Source: DATJJW01 sp035491935
GTDB lineage: Bacteria; Pseudomonadota; Alphaproteobacteria; ATCC43930; CGMCC-115725
Assembly: GCA_035491935.1 (NCBI GenBank)
Contig: DATJJW010000122.1
Span: forward strand, 1 to 6,817
Length of the DNA stretch: 6,817 nt
Reading direction: 5' to 3'
The number at the start of each line of letters is the position of its first letter. The first letter of the stretch is position 1. Below, in pieces: positions 1-5,145 of this stretch. A program made the translations under genes and the position numbers. The notes below the pieces were generated by a model. It was not told the DNA's origin. It ran no database searches and saw only the letters and a program-made list of their open reading frames with translations.

Positions 1-296
1 CTGGCACCGCAGACCAGGATGCCGCGCTCCGTACACGCCTCAACGTCGATATGCGAGGTGTGATAGCCGGTTTGCGCCACGAGGCCGAGGCGGTCCAGCC
101 GCTCGATGGTGGCACGGGTCAACGGCGTGCGCTGCTGGGTCAGCAGCACCACGTCGAAGCCCTGCAGCCGTTCCGCCAGCGCCACCGGATCCTTCACCGT
201 GTCGCTGAATGTGACGACCTCGTGGCCGTCGAGGCGGGGGAAGCAGGTCAGCGTGCGGAACGCCTGCTGGTAGTCGTCCAAAACTGCGATCTTCAT
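1..296 (-). CDS. D-2-hydroxyacid dehydrogenase, N-terminal part (partial, cut by window edge)
   Basis: The reading frame starts at the ATG at 296-294 and runs off the left edge, giving about 98 residues. It begins MKIAVLDDYQQAFRTL and continues with a region rich in DGHEV, FDVVLLTQQRTPL and HIDVEACTERGILVCGA. These are typical of the N-terminal substrate-binding half of D-isomer-specific 2-hydroxyacid dehydrogenases, the family of 3-phosphoglycerate and glyoxylate/hydroxypyruvate reductases, which reduce 2-keto acids with NAD(P)H in the cytoplasm. The start is supported by a purine-rich ribosome-binding site (AAGGGGG on the minus strand, about 305-311). The NAD-binding Rossmann domain and the catalytic Arg/Glu/His lie outside the window, so the substrate cannot be named. 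The gene is divergent from the small secreted protein at 603. Family assignment is fairly sure; specificity is unknown. Confidence 0.8.
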   Translation of the reverse strand, partial: MKIAVLDDYQQAFRTLTCFPRLDGHEVVTFSDTVKDPVALAERLQGFDVVLLTQQRTPLTRATIERLDRLGLVAQTGYHTSHIDVEACTERGILVCGA

Positions 297-521
297 GGCG
301 TATCCCCCTTCGATTCGTTGGGCTTTCCCCATCAGATGGCATGTCCCGCCCTCCGAATCCAGCGCCAACGCCGCACGATCCCATGCCCAATGACGCCATG
401 AAGGCACCATGCGCATGACAAGAACACGCCGCAATGGTTAACAGTAACCAACAGACGGATTCATATAAGCCTGATGTAACTATCCCGCATTCGAAGCAAA
501 AAATTTTGCATACGAACGTAA

Positions 522-547
522 CGAAGCGGGAACTCCATCCCGCTTCG
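522..547. repeat. 9-bp inverted repeat overlapping the EcfG-like promoter
   Basis: CGAAGCGGG (522-530) and CCCGCTTCG (539-547) form a perfect 9-bp dyad around an 8-nt centre. It sits across the -35 box and the spacer of the putative promoter, so it could be an operator for a second regulator. A run CTTGTTTTAT follows it, which also makes it look like a terminator. However, it would lie upstream of the predicted transcript start of the only plus-strand gene here. Confidence 0.5.
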
Positions 548-553
548 CTTGTT
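529..553 (+). promoter_or_regulatory. EcfG-type (general stress sigma factor) promoter for the secreted protein gene
   Basis: GGAAC (529-533) is followed after 16 nt by TGTT (550-553), that is GGAAC-N17-GTT. The alphaproteobacterial general stress sigma factor EcfG (sigma-T) recognises GGAAC-N16/17-cGTT. The predicted transcript start, near 560, leaves a leader of about 40 nt that carries the AAGGAG site at 590-595. An element with identical bases and spacing precedes the lipoprotein gene at 1272. The first base of the -10 box differs from the usual C. Confidence 0.6.
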
Positions 554-602
554 TTATACGCGGAATGACCGTTCGGCGGTCCTGTTATGAAGGAGAATGA
601 CT

Positions 603-878
603 ATGAGAAAGACTCTCATTGCCGGCGCCGTTGGTTTGCTTATGACTTCGAGCGTCGCTTTGGCGGACAGCTATTCGTCGACCGTGACCACCCATTCGGA
701 CCCGTTGAATCCGAACGTCGTATCGACTACCCGCGTCGACAAATCCTCGACCACGGAGGACGGTATGCTGACCCAGCGTACCAACATCTATCATGCTCCG
801 GTCGTGGTACAGCCGACGGCACAGAGCACGACCACGATCGAGCGTACGACGACGACCACCAGCCCCGCCGCCGAGTAA
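603..878 (+). CDS. Small threonine-rich Sec-secreted protein, function unknown
   Basis: The product is 91 residues and I do not recognise a named family. It has a clear Sec signal peptide: MRKT, a hydrophobic stretch (IAGAVGLLM), then SSVALA-DS with likely cleavage after Ala21. The mature part of about 70 residues has roughly a quarter Thr, no Cys and no predicted helix-forming core. It ends QPTAQSTTTIERTTTTTSPAAE when read in two pieces (QPTAQSTTT and IERTTTTTSPAAE), resembling the tail of the neighbouring lipoprotein. The ATG at 603 was chosen because AAGGAG (590-595) is 7 nt away; the in-frame ATG at 597 is only 1 nt from it. An EcfG-like promoter lies about 45 bp upstream of the start, suggesting stress induction. 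Its location is probably the periplasm or cell surface. It is a real gene by signal peptide, ribosome-binding site and promoter; its function is open. Confidence 0.8.
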   Translation: MRKTLIAGAVGLLMTSSVALADSYSSTVTTHSDPLNPNVVSTTRVDKSSTTEDGMLTQRTNIYHAPVVVQPTAQSTTTIERTTTTTSPAAE

Positions 879-898
879 TCGGCCCGTAGGCTAATCCA

Positions 899-939
899 GC
901 GGACCGTCCCTGCCCCTCGTGGGTAGGGGCGGTGTCCGC
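899..939 (+). terminator. Candidate hairpin terminator after the secreted protein gene
   Basis: About 20 bp after the stop codon, GCGGAC (899-904) pairs with GTCCGC (934-939), and inside it GCCCCT (912-917) pairs with AGGGGC (925-930) around a 7-nt loop. The structure is GC-rich and well placed to end the transcript. It lacks the run of T expected of a classical intrinsic terminator, so it could instead stabilise the 3' end or act with Rho. Confidence 0.35.
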
Positions 940-963
940 CGCCGGCCAGGAAAGGCGGGTAAG

Positions 964-1006
964 CGATTTCATAAGAGGCGGCCAATGACCGCCTCTTATG
1001 AAATCG
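964..1006. repeat. Perfect 18-bp inverted repeat between two convergent genes
   Basis: The arms at 964-981 and 989-1006 are exact reverse complements around the 7-nt loop CCAATGA. Each arm is GC-rich at the loop end and AT-rich at the base (CGATTTCAT...ATGAAATCG). It lies 85 bp past the end of the plus-strand gene and 44 bp past the end of the minus-strand gene, so it may act as a bidirectional transcription block. No T-run follows on either strand, which is not the classical terminator form. An intergenic repeat unit present elsewhere in the genome is the main alternative. Confidence 0.7.
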
Positions 1007-1007
1007 T

Positions 1008-1040
1008 CGATCCGGAGCCATGCGCGACGGCCCCGGATCG
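1008..1040 (-). terminator. Candidate hairpin terminator after the lipoprotein gene
   Basis: CGATCCGG (1008-1015) pairs with CCGGATCG (1033-1040). After one mismatch, GCC (1017-1019) pairs with GGC (1029-1031), leaving a 9-nt loop. It starts 10 bp after the minus-strand stop codon and abuts the 18-bp dyad at 964-1006, so a minus-strand transcript would meet two hairpins in a row. There is no T-run, so the terminator role is inferred from position and stability only. Confidence 0.35.
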
Positions 1041-1050
1041 GCACACGCGG

Positions 1051-1272
1051 TTATTCGTTCTGCGTATTGTAGGTGGTCGTCCGCGTGGTCGTGGTGGTCG
1101 GCGGAGCCGTCACCATCGGCTGCATGTTGGTCGTCGTGGTCTTCTGATAGGTGGTGTGCGTGACCGTATCCGGCGGCGGGGGCGAATCATCGCCACAGGC
1201 AGCCAGGGTCAGCAGGCTGCCAACGGCAACCACCGGCACAAGACGGAACATCAAGCCCTGTTTGCTACGCAT
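1051..1272 (-). CDS. Small threonine-rich lipoprotein, function unknown
   Basis: The product is 73 residues with a lipoprotein signal. A hydrophobic segment (residues 11-25) ends in the lipobox LAAC with Cys26 as the lipidated residue, followed by GDD. An Asp at +3 rather than +2 does not favour inner-membrane retention by the enterobacterial rule. The remaining 47 residues start with a proline run (PPPP) and contain 18 Thr, in blocks such as TTTT and TTTTTRTTT. This suggests an extended, disordered tether in the envelope. The ATG at 1272 has AGGAGG 5 nt upstream (minus strand, 1283-1278); the alternative Met8 has none. It faces the secreted protein at 603-878, whose tail shows the same order QP-x(2-3)-TA-TTT-R-TTT. 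Its upstream region carries the same promoter type. No named family is recognised. Confidence 0.82.
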   Translation of the reverse strand: MRSKQGLMFRLVPVVAVGSLLTLAACGDDSPPPPDTVTHTTYQKTTTTNMQPMVTAPPTTTTTRTTTYNTQNE

Positions 1273-1307
1273 TTGAGCCTCCTAGGTAACAACCTATGCC
1301 GCAGAAG

Positions 1308-1332
1308 AACACCAATGATATCGACAAGTTCC
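1308..1332 (-). promoter_or_regulatory. EcfG-type (general stress sigma factor) promoter for the lipoprotein gene
   Basis: On the minus strand, GGAAC (1332-1328) is followed by 16 nt and then TGTT (1311-1308). This fits GGAAC-N16/17-cGTT, the consensus of the alphaproteobacterial EcfG sigma factor, with T in place of the first C. The predicted start near 1300 gives a leader of about 28 nt holding a small TAGGT/ACCTA hairpin (1283-1296) directly beside the AGGAGG ribosome-binding site (1278-1283). The box pair and spacing equal those at 529-553. Confidence 0.62.
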
Positions 1333-1378
1333 GCCAATAAATGAGGCGTTTTCTTGAAATTATCCCGGAATGCGACGC

Positions 1379-1418
1379 AAAAAATGGCGAGGGAGATCGC
1401 TCATCTCTCTCGCCATTT
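1379..1418 (-). terminator. Intrinsic (Rho-independent) terminator, minus strand
   Basis: The arms 1382-1397 and 1403-1418 form a 16-bp stem with one G-U pair and a 5-nt loop (CGCTC). Read on the minus strand, the stem is followed by six T (1384-1379) and then GCG, which is the standard intrinsic terminator form. It would end transcripts coming from the minus-strand genes at 1655-1954 or from the micro-ORF at 1446-1528. It also insulates the lipoprotein promoter at 1308-1332. The A-run on the plus side gives no matching T-run in the plus direction. Confidence 0.8.
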
Positions 1419-1445
1419 CATCGGTTCGTCTTGGTATATCCCGTA

Positions 1446-1528
1446 TTATCCTTGTATCATCTGCACCAGATGAAGAATTATTACGATCAGCAAAGGATAG
1501 CGAGCAGCTGCAGCAATACGCCGCGCAT
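1446..1528 (-). pseudogene. Possible tiny single-helix membrane protein, split by a frameshift
   Basis: On the minus strand, GGAGGA (1542-1537) sits 8 nt before an ATG (1528-1526) that opens MRGVLLQLLAILC and then stops at 1489-1487. In another frame, immediately overlapping, the sequence continues LLIVIILHLVQMIQG and stops at 1448-1446. A single -1 shift near 1493 would join these into one 27-residue, strongly hydrophobic peptide with a basic N-terminus. That stop lies 27 bp before the intrinsic terminator at 1418-1379. A good ribosome-binding site, a single helix and a terminator all fit a very small gene. However, hydrophobic runs arise by chance in T-rich reading, and the 13-residue peptide alone may be a leader peptide. 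Confidence is low. Confidence 0.3.
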
Positions 1529-1654
1529 AATCCTTATCCTCCGGGTCGCTTCATCATCCGGAATTCTTCAATCGATTTCCGGTCGCCGCCTTGTTGCTTA
1601 CCAAAACACCGCTTAAGCGGATATCGTTTCACAAAGGTGACGGGCAACGCGGCA

Positions 1655-1954
1655 TTACGGCATCCGCTCCTGATGGGTCGGCAGGGTCGACCACCCGATA
1701 TCATTGCCGGCGCCGATGCTGAACAGCACGACGGTCCAGAAGATGCCGGAGAGCGCGAATAGCGCGGCCAGTGCCGGAGCCCGGTGCCACGTCATCAACA
1801 GCCCCGCGACCAGCGCCACCATCAGCCAGGCGAGCAGCAAGGCCACCGTACGGCTGACGCCATCCAATGGCACCTCCGTCATCGCCGCCTGCAACGCCAC
1901 GAACACCACCAACGCCATCCACGACAGGAGGTATTTCTTCAGCGTGCCGTTCAT
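1655..1954 (-). CDS. Small three-helix membrane protein, cytochrome c oxidase subunit IV-like
   Basis: The product is 99 residues with three hydrophobic segments at about 8-28, 36-55 and 59-80, and a short polar tail. The arrangement matches the bacterial cytochrome c oxidase subunit IV family: a first helix ending near EVPLDG, a second helix ending LLMTWHR where the family commonly has FFMHLR, and a third helix followed by a short loop with Asp. That subunit is a small accessory part of haem-copper oxidases in the inner membrane, not catalytic. No other oxidase genes are visible nearby, so it stands alone and the assignment rests on helix pattern and short motifs. The ATG at 1954 has GGAGGA 8 nt upstream (minus strand, 1968-1963). 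It follows the DUF255 gene by 139 bp in the same direction. An unrelated small membrane protein is the alternative. Confidence 0.7.
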   Translation of the reverse strand: MNGTLKKYLLSWMALVVFVALQAAMTEVPLDGVSRTVALLLAWLMVALVAGLLMTWHRAPALAALFALSGIFWTVVLFSIGAGNDIGWSTLPTHQERMP

Positions 1955-1981
1955 GGCGCGAATCCTCCGCAGGAGCTTAGA

Positions 1982-1996
1982 ACCCCTTATTGGGGT
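1982..1996. repeat. Short hairpins between the DUF255 gene and the membrane protein gene
   Basis: ACCCC-TTATT-GGGGT (1982-1996) is a 5-bp stem with a 5-nt loop, next to GTGCC/GGCAC (1995-1999/2009-2013). CATCCC/GGGATG (2036-2041/2056-2061) lies closer to the DUF255 stop. None is followed by a T-run on the minus strand, so no clear terminator separates the two genes and read-through is possible. Confidence 0.3.
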
Positions 1997-2093
1997 GCCG
2001 CGCCGGGAGGCACGGCTTCCGCGGAGTCAAACCGCCATCCCCCGATTCGTTGCGCGGGATGGGCTCGATTTTTCGTCTTTTTCTGACAATCCC

Positions 2094-4124
2094 CTAATCG
2101 GCCAGCATCTGTGCCAATTTCTCGGGATCGGTAACCGGCGCCGAGCAGATCCGGCCCCGGCAGACATAGGCCGCGGCCTTGCCCTCGATCGGCGCCTTTC
2201 CGGCCGCTGGATGATCTGCTGCCAAGGCCTTGCCGGGCCCCACCACGCTCAGCACCCGTCCGGGCGCCGCATGGCGCCGCGCCGCCAGCACCAGCGTTCG
2301 CGTGTCCGACGCGTCAGGATCGCCGGCAACGACGATCTGCAGCGCTCGATTCAGGATGTCCGCGCCATTGAGCAGGGTGCCCAGACCGAAGATATTGCGC
2401 TCGATCTCGCCGGAGAAGGCTTGGAGCTGCGTTTCCGCCCGGGCCTCGAAGGCAGGATCGCCGGTGAGCAGCGCCAGCCGCGCCAGCACCTCGACCATGG
2501 CGCCATTGCCCGACGGCACCGCGCCATCCTCGACCCCCTTGGTGCGCAGGATGACGTCGGCGGTGTCGTCGGCGACCAGGAAATAGCCGCCGTCGGCCGC
2601 ATCGCGATAATGGGCGTCCAGCGTTGCCATCCAACGCCGCACCTGGTCGAGGTAGCGGGCCTCGTCTGTCGCCTCGAACAGCGCCAGCCCGGCACGGCTC
2701 ATCTGGGCATAATCGTCCAGTGTCGCCGGATGCACGCGGCCGCCGCACCAGGAATGCGACAGCCGGTCGGGCGCCGGCACCAGATTGGCCATGGCGAAAT
2801 CCCAGGCATTCCGGGCCAGGACCAGCCAATCCGGCCGCTCGAAAATGCCGGCGGCCAGCACCAAGGCGGCGATCGCCATGCCGTTCCAATCGGCCAGCAC
2901 CTTGTCGTCGAGACCAGGGCGGATGCGATGGCCACGCGCCGCCAGCAAGGCCTCGCGGCAACGGGCAAGCTCCGCCTCTGCCGCCGCGTCCAGAAAATCG
3001 GGTTTGGCCGAGCGGTTGAGGATGGTCTTGCCCTCCCAATTGCCGCCAGCGCTGACATCGTAATGCGTCTTGAAGGACGGGATCAGCGAGCCCAGGCCGG
3101 CCGCGTCCAGCACGCTCTCGATCTCGGATTCACTCCAGACGTAGAACTTGCCTTCCTCATGCTCGCTATCGGCGTCGAGCGTCGCGGCCAGCCCACCGCC
3201 CGGCAGCACCATCTCGCGCTCCAGCCAGGCGATCGTCTCCTCGACGCGTAGCTTGAAGATCGGCTTGCCGGTCTCGACCCAGGCCCAAGCCAGAAGCGGG
3301 ATGAGCTGGGCGTTGTCGTAGAGCATCTTTTCGAAATGCTGCACCAGCCAGATCGCGTCGGTCGAATAGCGCGCATAGCCACCGCCCAGATGGTCGTAGA
3401 TGCCGCCCTGGCTCATGCGTTCGAGCGAAAGCAGCACGGCATCGCGCAGACCCGCATCGTGCCGGCGCCGATAGCCGCGCCACAGCAGCTCCAGGAGCCC
3501 GCATTGCGGGAATTTCGGCGCGCCGCGCAGGCCGCCCTCGGCCGGGTCGATCATCTGATGGATGCGCTGGGCGATGCGATCGAGCAAATCGGCCTCGATG
3601 ATACCGCCCGAGAGCGACCGCGAGAGTTTCTCCAGCCCTTCCGCCAAGGCCTGGACGTTGTGCTCCATCTGCGGTTTCTGGTTGCGATAGATGTCGCCCA
3701 CGCCTTCGAGAATGTCGGCGAAGCCCGGCCGCCCCTGGCGCGGGGCCGGCGGGAAATATGTGCCGCCCCAGAACGGCTTGCCCTCCGGCGTCAGGAACAT
3801 GGTCAGCGGCCAGCCGCCCTGCCCGCCCAGCAGCATCAGCGCCTGCTGATAGATCGCATCGATGTCCGGCCGCTCCTCGCGGTCGACCTTGATCGGCACG
3901 AACAGTTCGTTCATGCGGGCCGCGATTTCTGGATTCTCGAAACTCTCATGCGCCATGACATGGCACCAATGGCAGGCGGCATAGCCCACCGACAGCAGGA
4001 TCGGCTTGTCTTGGCTCCTGGCCTCGGTCAAGGCCTCCGCGCCCCAGGGCCGCCAGGCGACCGGATTGTCCTTGTGCTGCAGAAGGTAGGGGCTGGTCTC
4101 TCGTCCCAGCAGATTGCCCGCCAT
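2094..4124 (-). CDS. DUF255 thioredoxin-domain protein (YyaL / SPATA20 family)
   Basis: The product is 676 residues, the normal full length for this family. Residues about 1-165 form the thioredoxin-like DUF255 domain. They open with the family signature NLLGRETSPYLLQHKDNPV, then GYAACHWCHVMAHESFE with the CxxC pair Cys51 and Cys54, then VDREERPDID and GWPLTMFLTPEGKPF. The rest resembles the (alpha/alpha)6 barrel of N-acylglucosamine 2-epimerases and six-hairpin glycosidases, with GGIYDHLGGGYARYSTD, HFEKMLYDNAQL, DDKVLADWNGMAIAAL, and a C-terminal YVCRGRICSAPV with two Cys (about 655 and 660). Biochemical function is not settled for the family; a redox or sugar-modifying role has been suggested. 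No signal peptide is present, so it is cytoplasmic. The usual Ser-Thr before the first Cys is Ala-Ala here. The ATG at 4124 has GAGGG 5 nt upstream. It lies 67 bp after the LysR gene in the same direction, with TATATA at 4154-4159 as a possible -10. Confidence 0.93.
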   Translation of the reverse strand: MAGNLLGRETSPYLLQHKDNPVAWRPWGAEALTEARSQDKPILLSVGYAACHWCHVMAHESFENPEIAARMNELFVPIKVDREERPDIDAIYQQALMLLGGQGGWPLTMFLTPEGKPFWGGTYFPPAPRQGRPGFADILEGVGDIYRNQKPQMEHNVQALAEGLEKLSRSLSGGIIEADLLDRIAQRIHQMIDPAEGGLRGAPKFPQCGLLELLWRGYRRRHDAGLRDAVLLSLERMSQGGIYDHLGGGYARYSTDAIWLVQHFEKMLYDNAQLIPLLAWAWVETGKPIFKLRVEETIAWLEREMVLPGGGLAATLDADSEHEEGKFYVWSESEIESVLDAAGLGSLIPSFKTHYDVSAGGNWEGKTILNRSAKPDFLDAAAEAELARCREALLAARGHRIRPGLDDKVLADWNGMAIAALVLAAGIFERPDWLVLARNAWDFAMANLVPAPDRLSHSWCGGRVHPATLDDYAQMSRAGLALFEATDEARYLDQVRRWMATLDAHYRDAADGGYFLVADDTADVILRTKGVEDGAVPSGNGAMVEVLARLALLTGDPAFEARAETQLQAFSGEIERNIFGLGTLLNGADILNRALQIVVAGDPDASDTRTLVLAARRHAAPGRVLSVVGPGKALAADHPAAGKAPIEGKAAAYVCRGRICSAPVTDPEKLAQMLAD

Positions 4125-4191
4125 ACCGGCCCTCGTCGAATAGTCTCAAGCGCTATATAGGCCGTAGCACCGCCCGCGCACACCCGAATAG

Positions 4192-5040
4192 CTATCTAAG
4201 ATCGGCGACCGCCAGATGCTCGGCGATGCGTTTGACCGCCGGGGCCGGACGTATCGCCCCCGCCACCAGTGCCAGTTCCGTCGGCGGCAAGGGTTCGAAA
4301 CCATCCTCTCCGCGCAACAGGCGATGCGCCGGCAGCACCGCATCGCTGGCCAGGATGGCAATGCCCAAACCCGATGCCACCGCCGCCTGCACGCCGATCA
4401 GCCCTTGGCTGGCGTAGGCGATGCGCCAGCGCCGTCCCGCCTGTTCCAGCGCCGCGACGGCCCGCGCGCGATAGATGCAGCCGGGCGGGAAGACGGCGAG
4501 CGGCACCGGCTCTGCCGACGGATCGGCCTCCTGTCCGGCGACCCACACCGCCTGCTCGGGCCAGATCGCCAAAGCCGGCGCGCCCGTCGCCTCGCGCTTA
4601 ACCAAGGCCAGGTCCAAGGTACCTTCGTCCAGATCGCGCGAAAGATCGGTGCTGAGGCCGCTCGCCGTATCGAGGCGGATATCCGGATATTGGCGCGCGA
4701 CACCGGCCAGAAGGTCGGTCAGGCGCCGGCCGGCGAAATCCTCCGGCACGCCCAGGCGCACGACACTGACCGGCCGTTCCGCCGCCAGCACATCGCGCGC
4801 CTCATCGGCCAGGGCCAGCAGGCGCCTGGCATAGCCCAGCAACACTTCACCAGTTTCCGTCGGCAACACTGTGCCGTGTGCCCGGTCGCGCAGGAGCAGT
4901 TTCTTGCCGACATCATCTTCCAGCCGGCGCATCTGCTGGCTCATCGTCGATTGCGTGCGACGGACATGGGCGCCGGCACGGGTGAAGCCGCCGCTATCGA
5001 CGATGGAGACAAAGCTGCGCAGCAGGTCGAGATCGAACAT
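4192..5040 (-). CDS. LysR-family transcriptional regulator
   Basis: The product is 282 residues, typical of LysR regulators. The N-terminal winged helix-turn-helix spans about residues 2-60, with FDLDLLRSFVSIVDSGGFT, then AGAHVRRTQSTMSQQMRRLE and LLLRD. A linker helix follows, then a periplasmic-binding-protein-like effector domain from about 88 to the end. I chose the ATG at 5040-5038; a TTG two codons upstream (5046-5044) is possible. No clear ribosome-binding site precedes either, which hints at a weak or leaderless start. The gene is divergent from the HAD-aldolase genes across a short AT-rich region, the classical arrangement for a LysR protein regulating its neighbour and itself. The effector is unknown. 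The HTH has the ordinary spacing, and nothing looks broken. Confidence 0.92.
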   Translation of the reverse strand: MFDLDLLRSFVSIVDSGGFTRAGAHVRRTQSTMSQQMRRLEDDVGKKLLLRDRAHGTVLPTETGEVLLGYARRLLALADEARDVLAAERPVSVVRLGVPEDFAGRRLTDLLAGVARQYPDIRLDTASGLSTDLSRDLDEGTLDLALVKREATGAPALAIWPEQAVWVAGQEADPSAEPVPLAVFPPGCIYRARAVAALEQAGRRWRIAYASQGLIGVQAAVASGLGIAILASDAVLPAHRLLRGEDGFEPLPPTELALVAGAIRPAPAVKRIAEHLAVADLR

Positions 5041-5145
5041 GGTCAATCATTTGAAAATTGAATGTCATTTGATTTTATATTCGATTTCCAAATCCAATGC
5101 CATCTGATGCAAGATCGCGAGACAGACCCCGATGCGAGACCACCC
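5041..5145. promoter_or_regulatory. Divergent promoter/operator region between LysR and HAD genes
   Basis: This AT-rich stretch of about 105 bp lies in otherwise GC-rich DNA. It holds a direct repeat TCATTTGA (5047-5054 and 5065-5072, 18 nt apart) with a weaker copy CATCTGATG (5101-5109). A possible plus-strand promoter is TTGAAA (5051-5056), a 19-nt gap and TATATT (5076-5081). A minus-strand TATAAA (5079-5074) could serve the regulator. The repeats are candidate LysR binding sites, but no exact T-N11-A dyad stands out. Confidence 0.4.

Larger units (their letters stand above)
297..602. other. Divergent intergenic region with dyads and promoter elements
   Basis: This stretch of about 300 bp between two divergent genes holds no convincing reading frame. 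It is more AT-rich than its surroundings from about 430. It contains TGGTTA-ACAG-TAACCA (435-450), an operator-like dyad. GCAAAA-AA-TTTTGC (496-509) is an AT-rich interrupted dyad. A 9-bp inverted repeat lies at 522-530/539-547, an EcfG-like promoter at 529-553, and a small GACCG/CGGTC hairpin (567-581) in the probable leader of the 603 gene. The dehydrogenase promoter is not obvious; a minus-strand TTGTCA at 421-416 could be a -35 element, but no good -10 follows it. Confidence 0.6.
1273..1654. other. Intergenic stretch between lipoprotein and membrane protein genes
   Basis: This 380-bp stretch has lower GC than its surroundings and no reading frame with believable coding character. The two plus-strand open frames across it have unlikely composition and run through the terminator at 1379-1418. 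It holds the EcfG-like promoter (1308-1332), the minus-strand terminator, the candidate micro-ORF (1446-1528) and a 12-bp palindrome CCGCTTAAGCGG (1609-1620), which lies 35 bp after the stop of the 1655-1954 gene. Confidence 0.6.

Noticed and set aside
522..555. Hairpin plus T-run as the terminator of an upstream gene
   Set aside because: No plus-strand gene precedes it, and it overlaps the promoter boxes of the 603 gene. It is kept only as a dyad.
919..1344. Plus-strand open frame of 141 codons across the convergent region
   Set aside because: It runs through the 18-bp dyad and antisense to the lipoprotein. It is very Arg/Gly-rich and has no ribosome-binding site.
1341..1762. Two plus-strand open frames between the lipoprotein and the membrane protein
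   Set aside because: They cross the minus-strand intrinsic terminator, overlap each other, and show no plausible protein composition.
1704..3251. Long plus-strand open frame (515 codons)
   Set aside because: It lies antisense to the DUF255 gene and the small membrane protein, both with strong family motifs. Its composition (Arg, Gln, His, Ala-rich) is that of a shadow frame in GC-rich DNA.
3336..4160. Plus-strand open frame of 274 codons
   Set aside because: It is antisense to the N-terminal thioredoxin domain of the DUF255 gene and has no recognisable motif or ribosome-binding site.
4216..5061. Plus-strand open frame of 281 codons
   Set aside because: It is antisense to the LysR gene over its whole length, with shadow composition.
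5062..5145. Upstream ATG starts (5062, 5107) for the HAD gene
   Set aside because: 5062 would lie upstream of the likely transcript start, neither has a ribosome-binding site, and the family normally begins a few residues before the FDxYGT motif.
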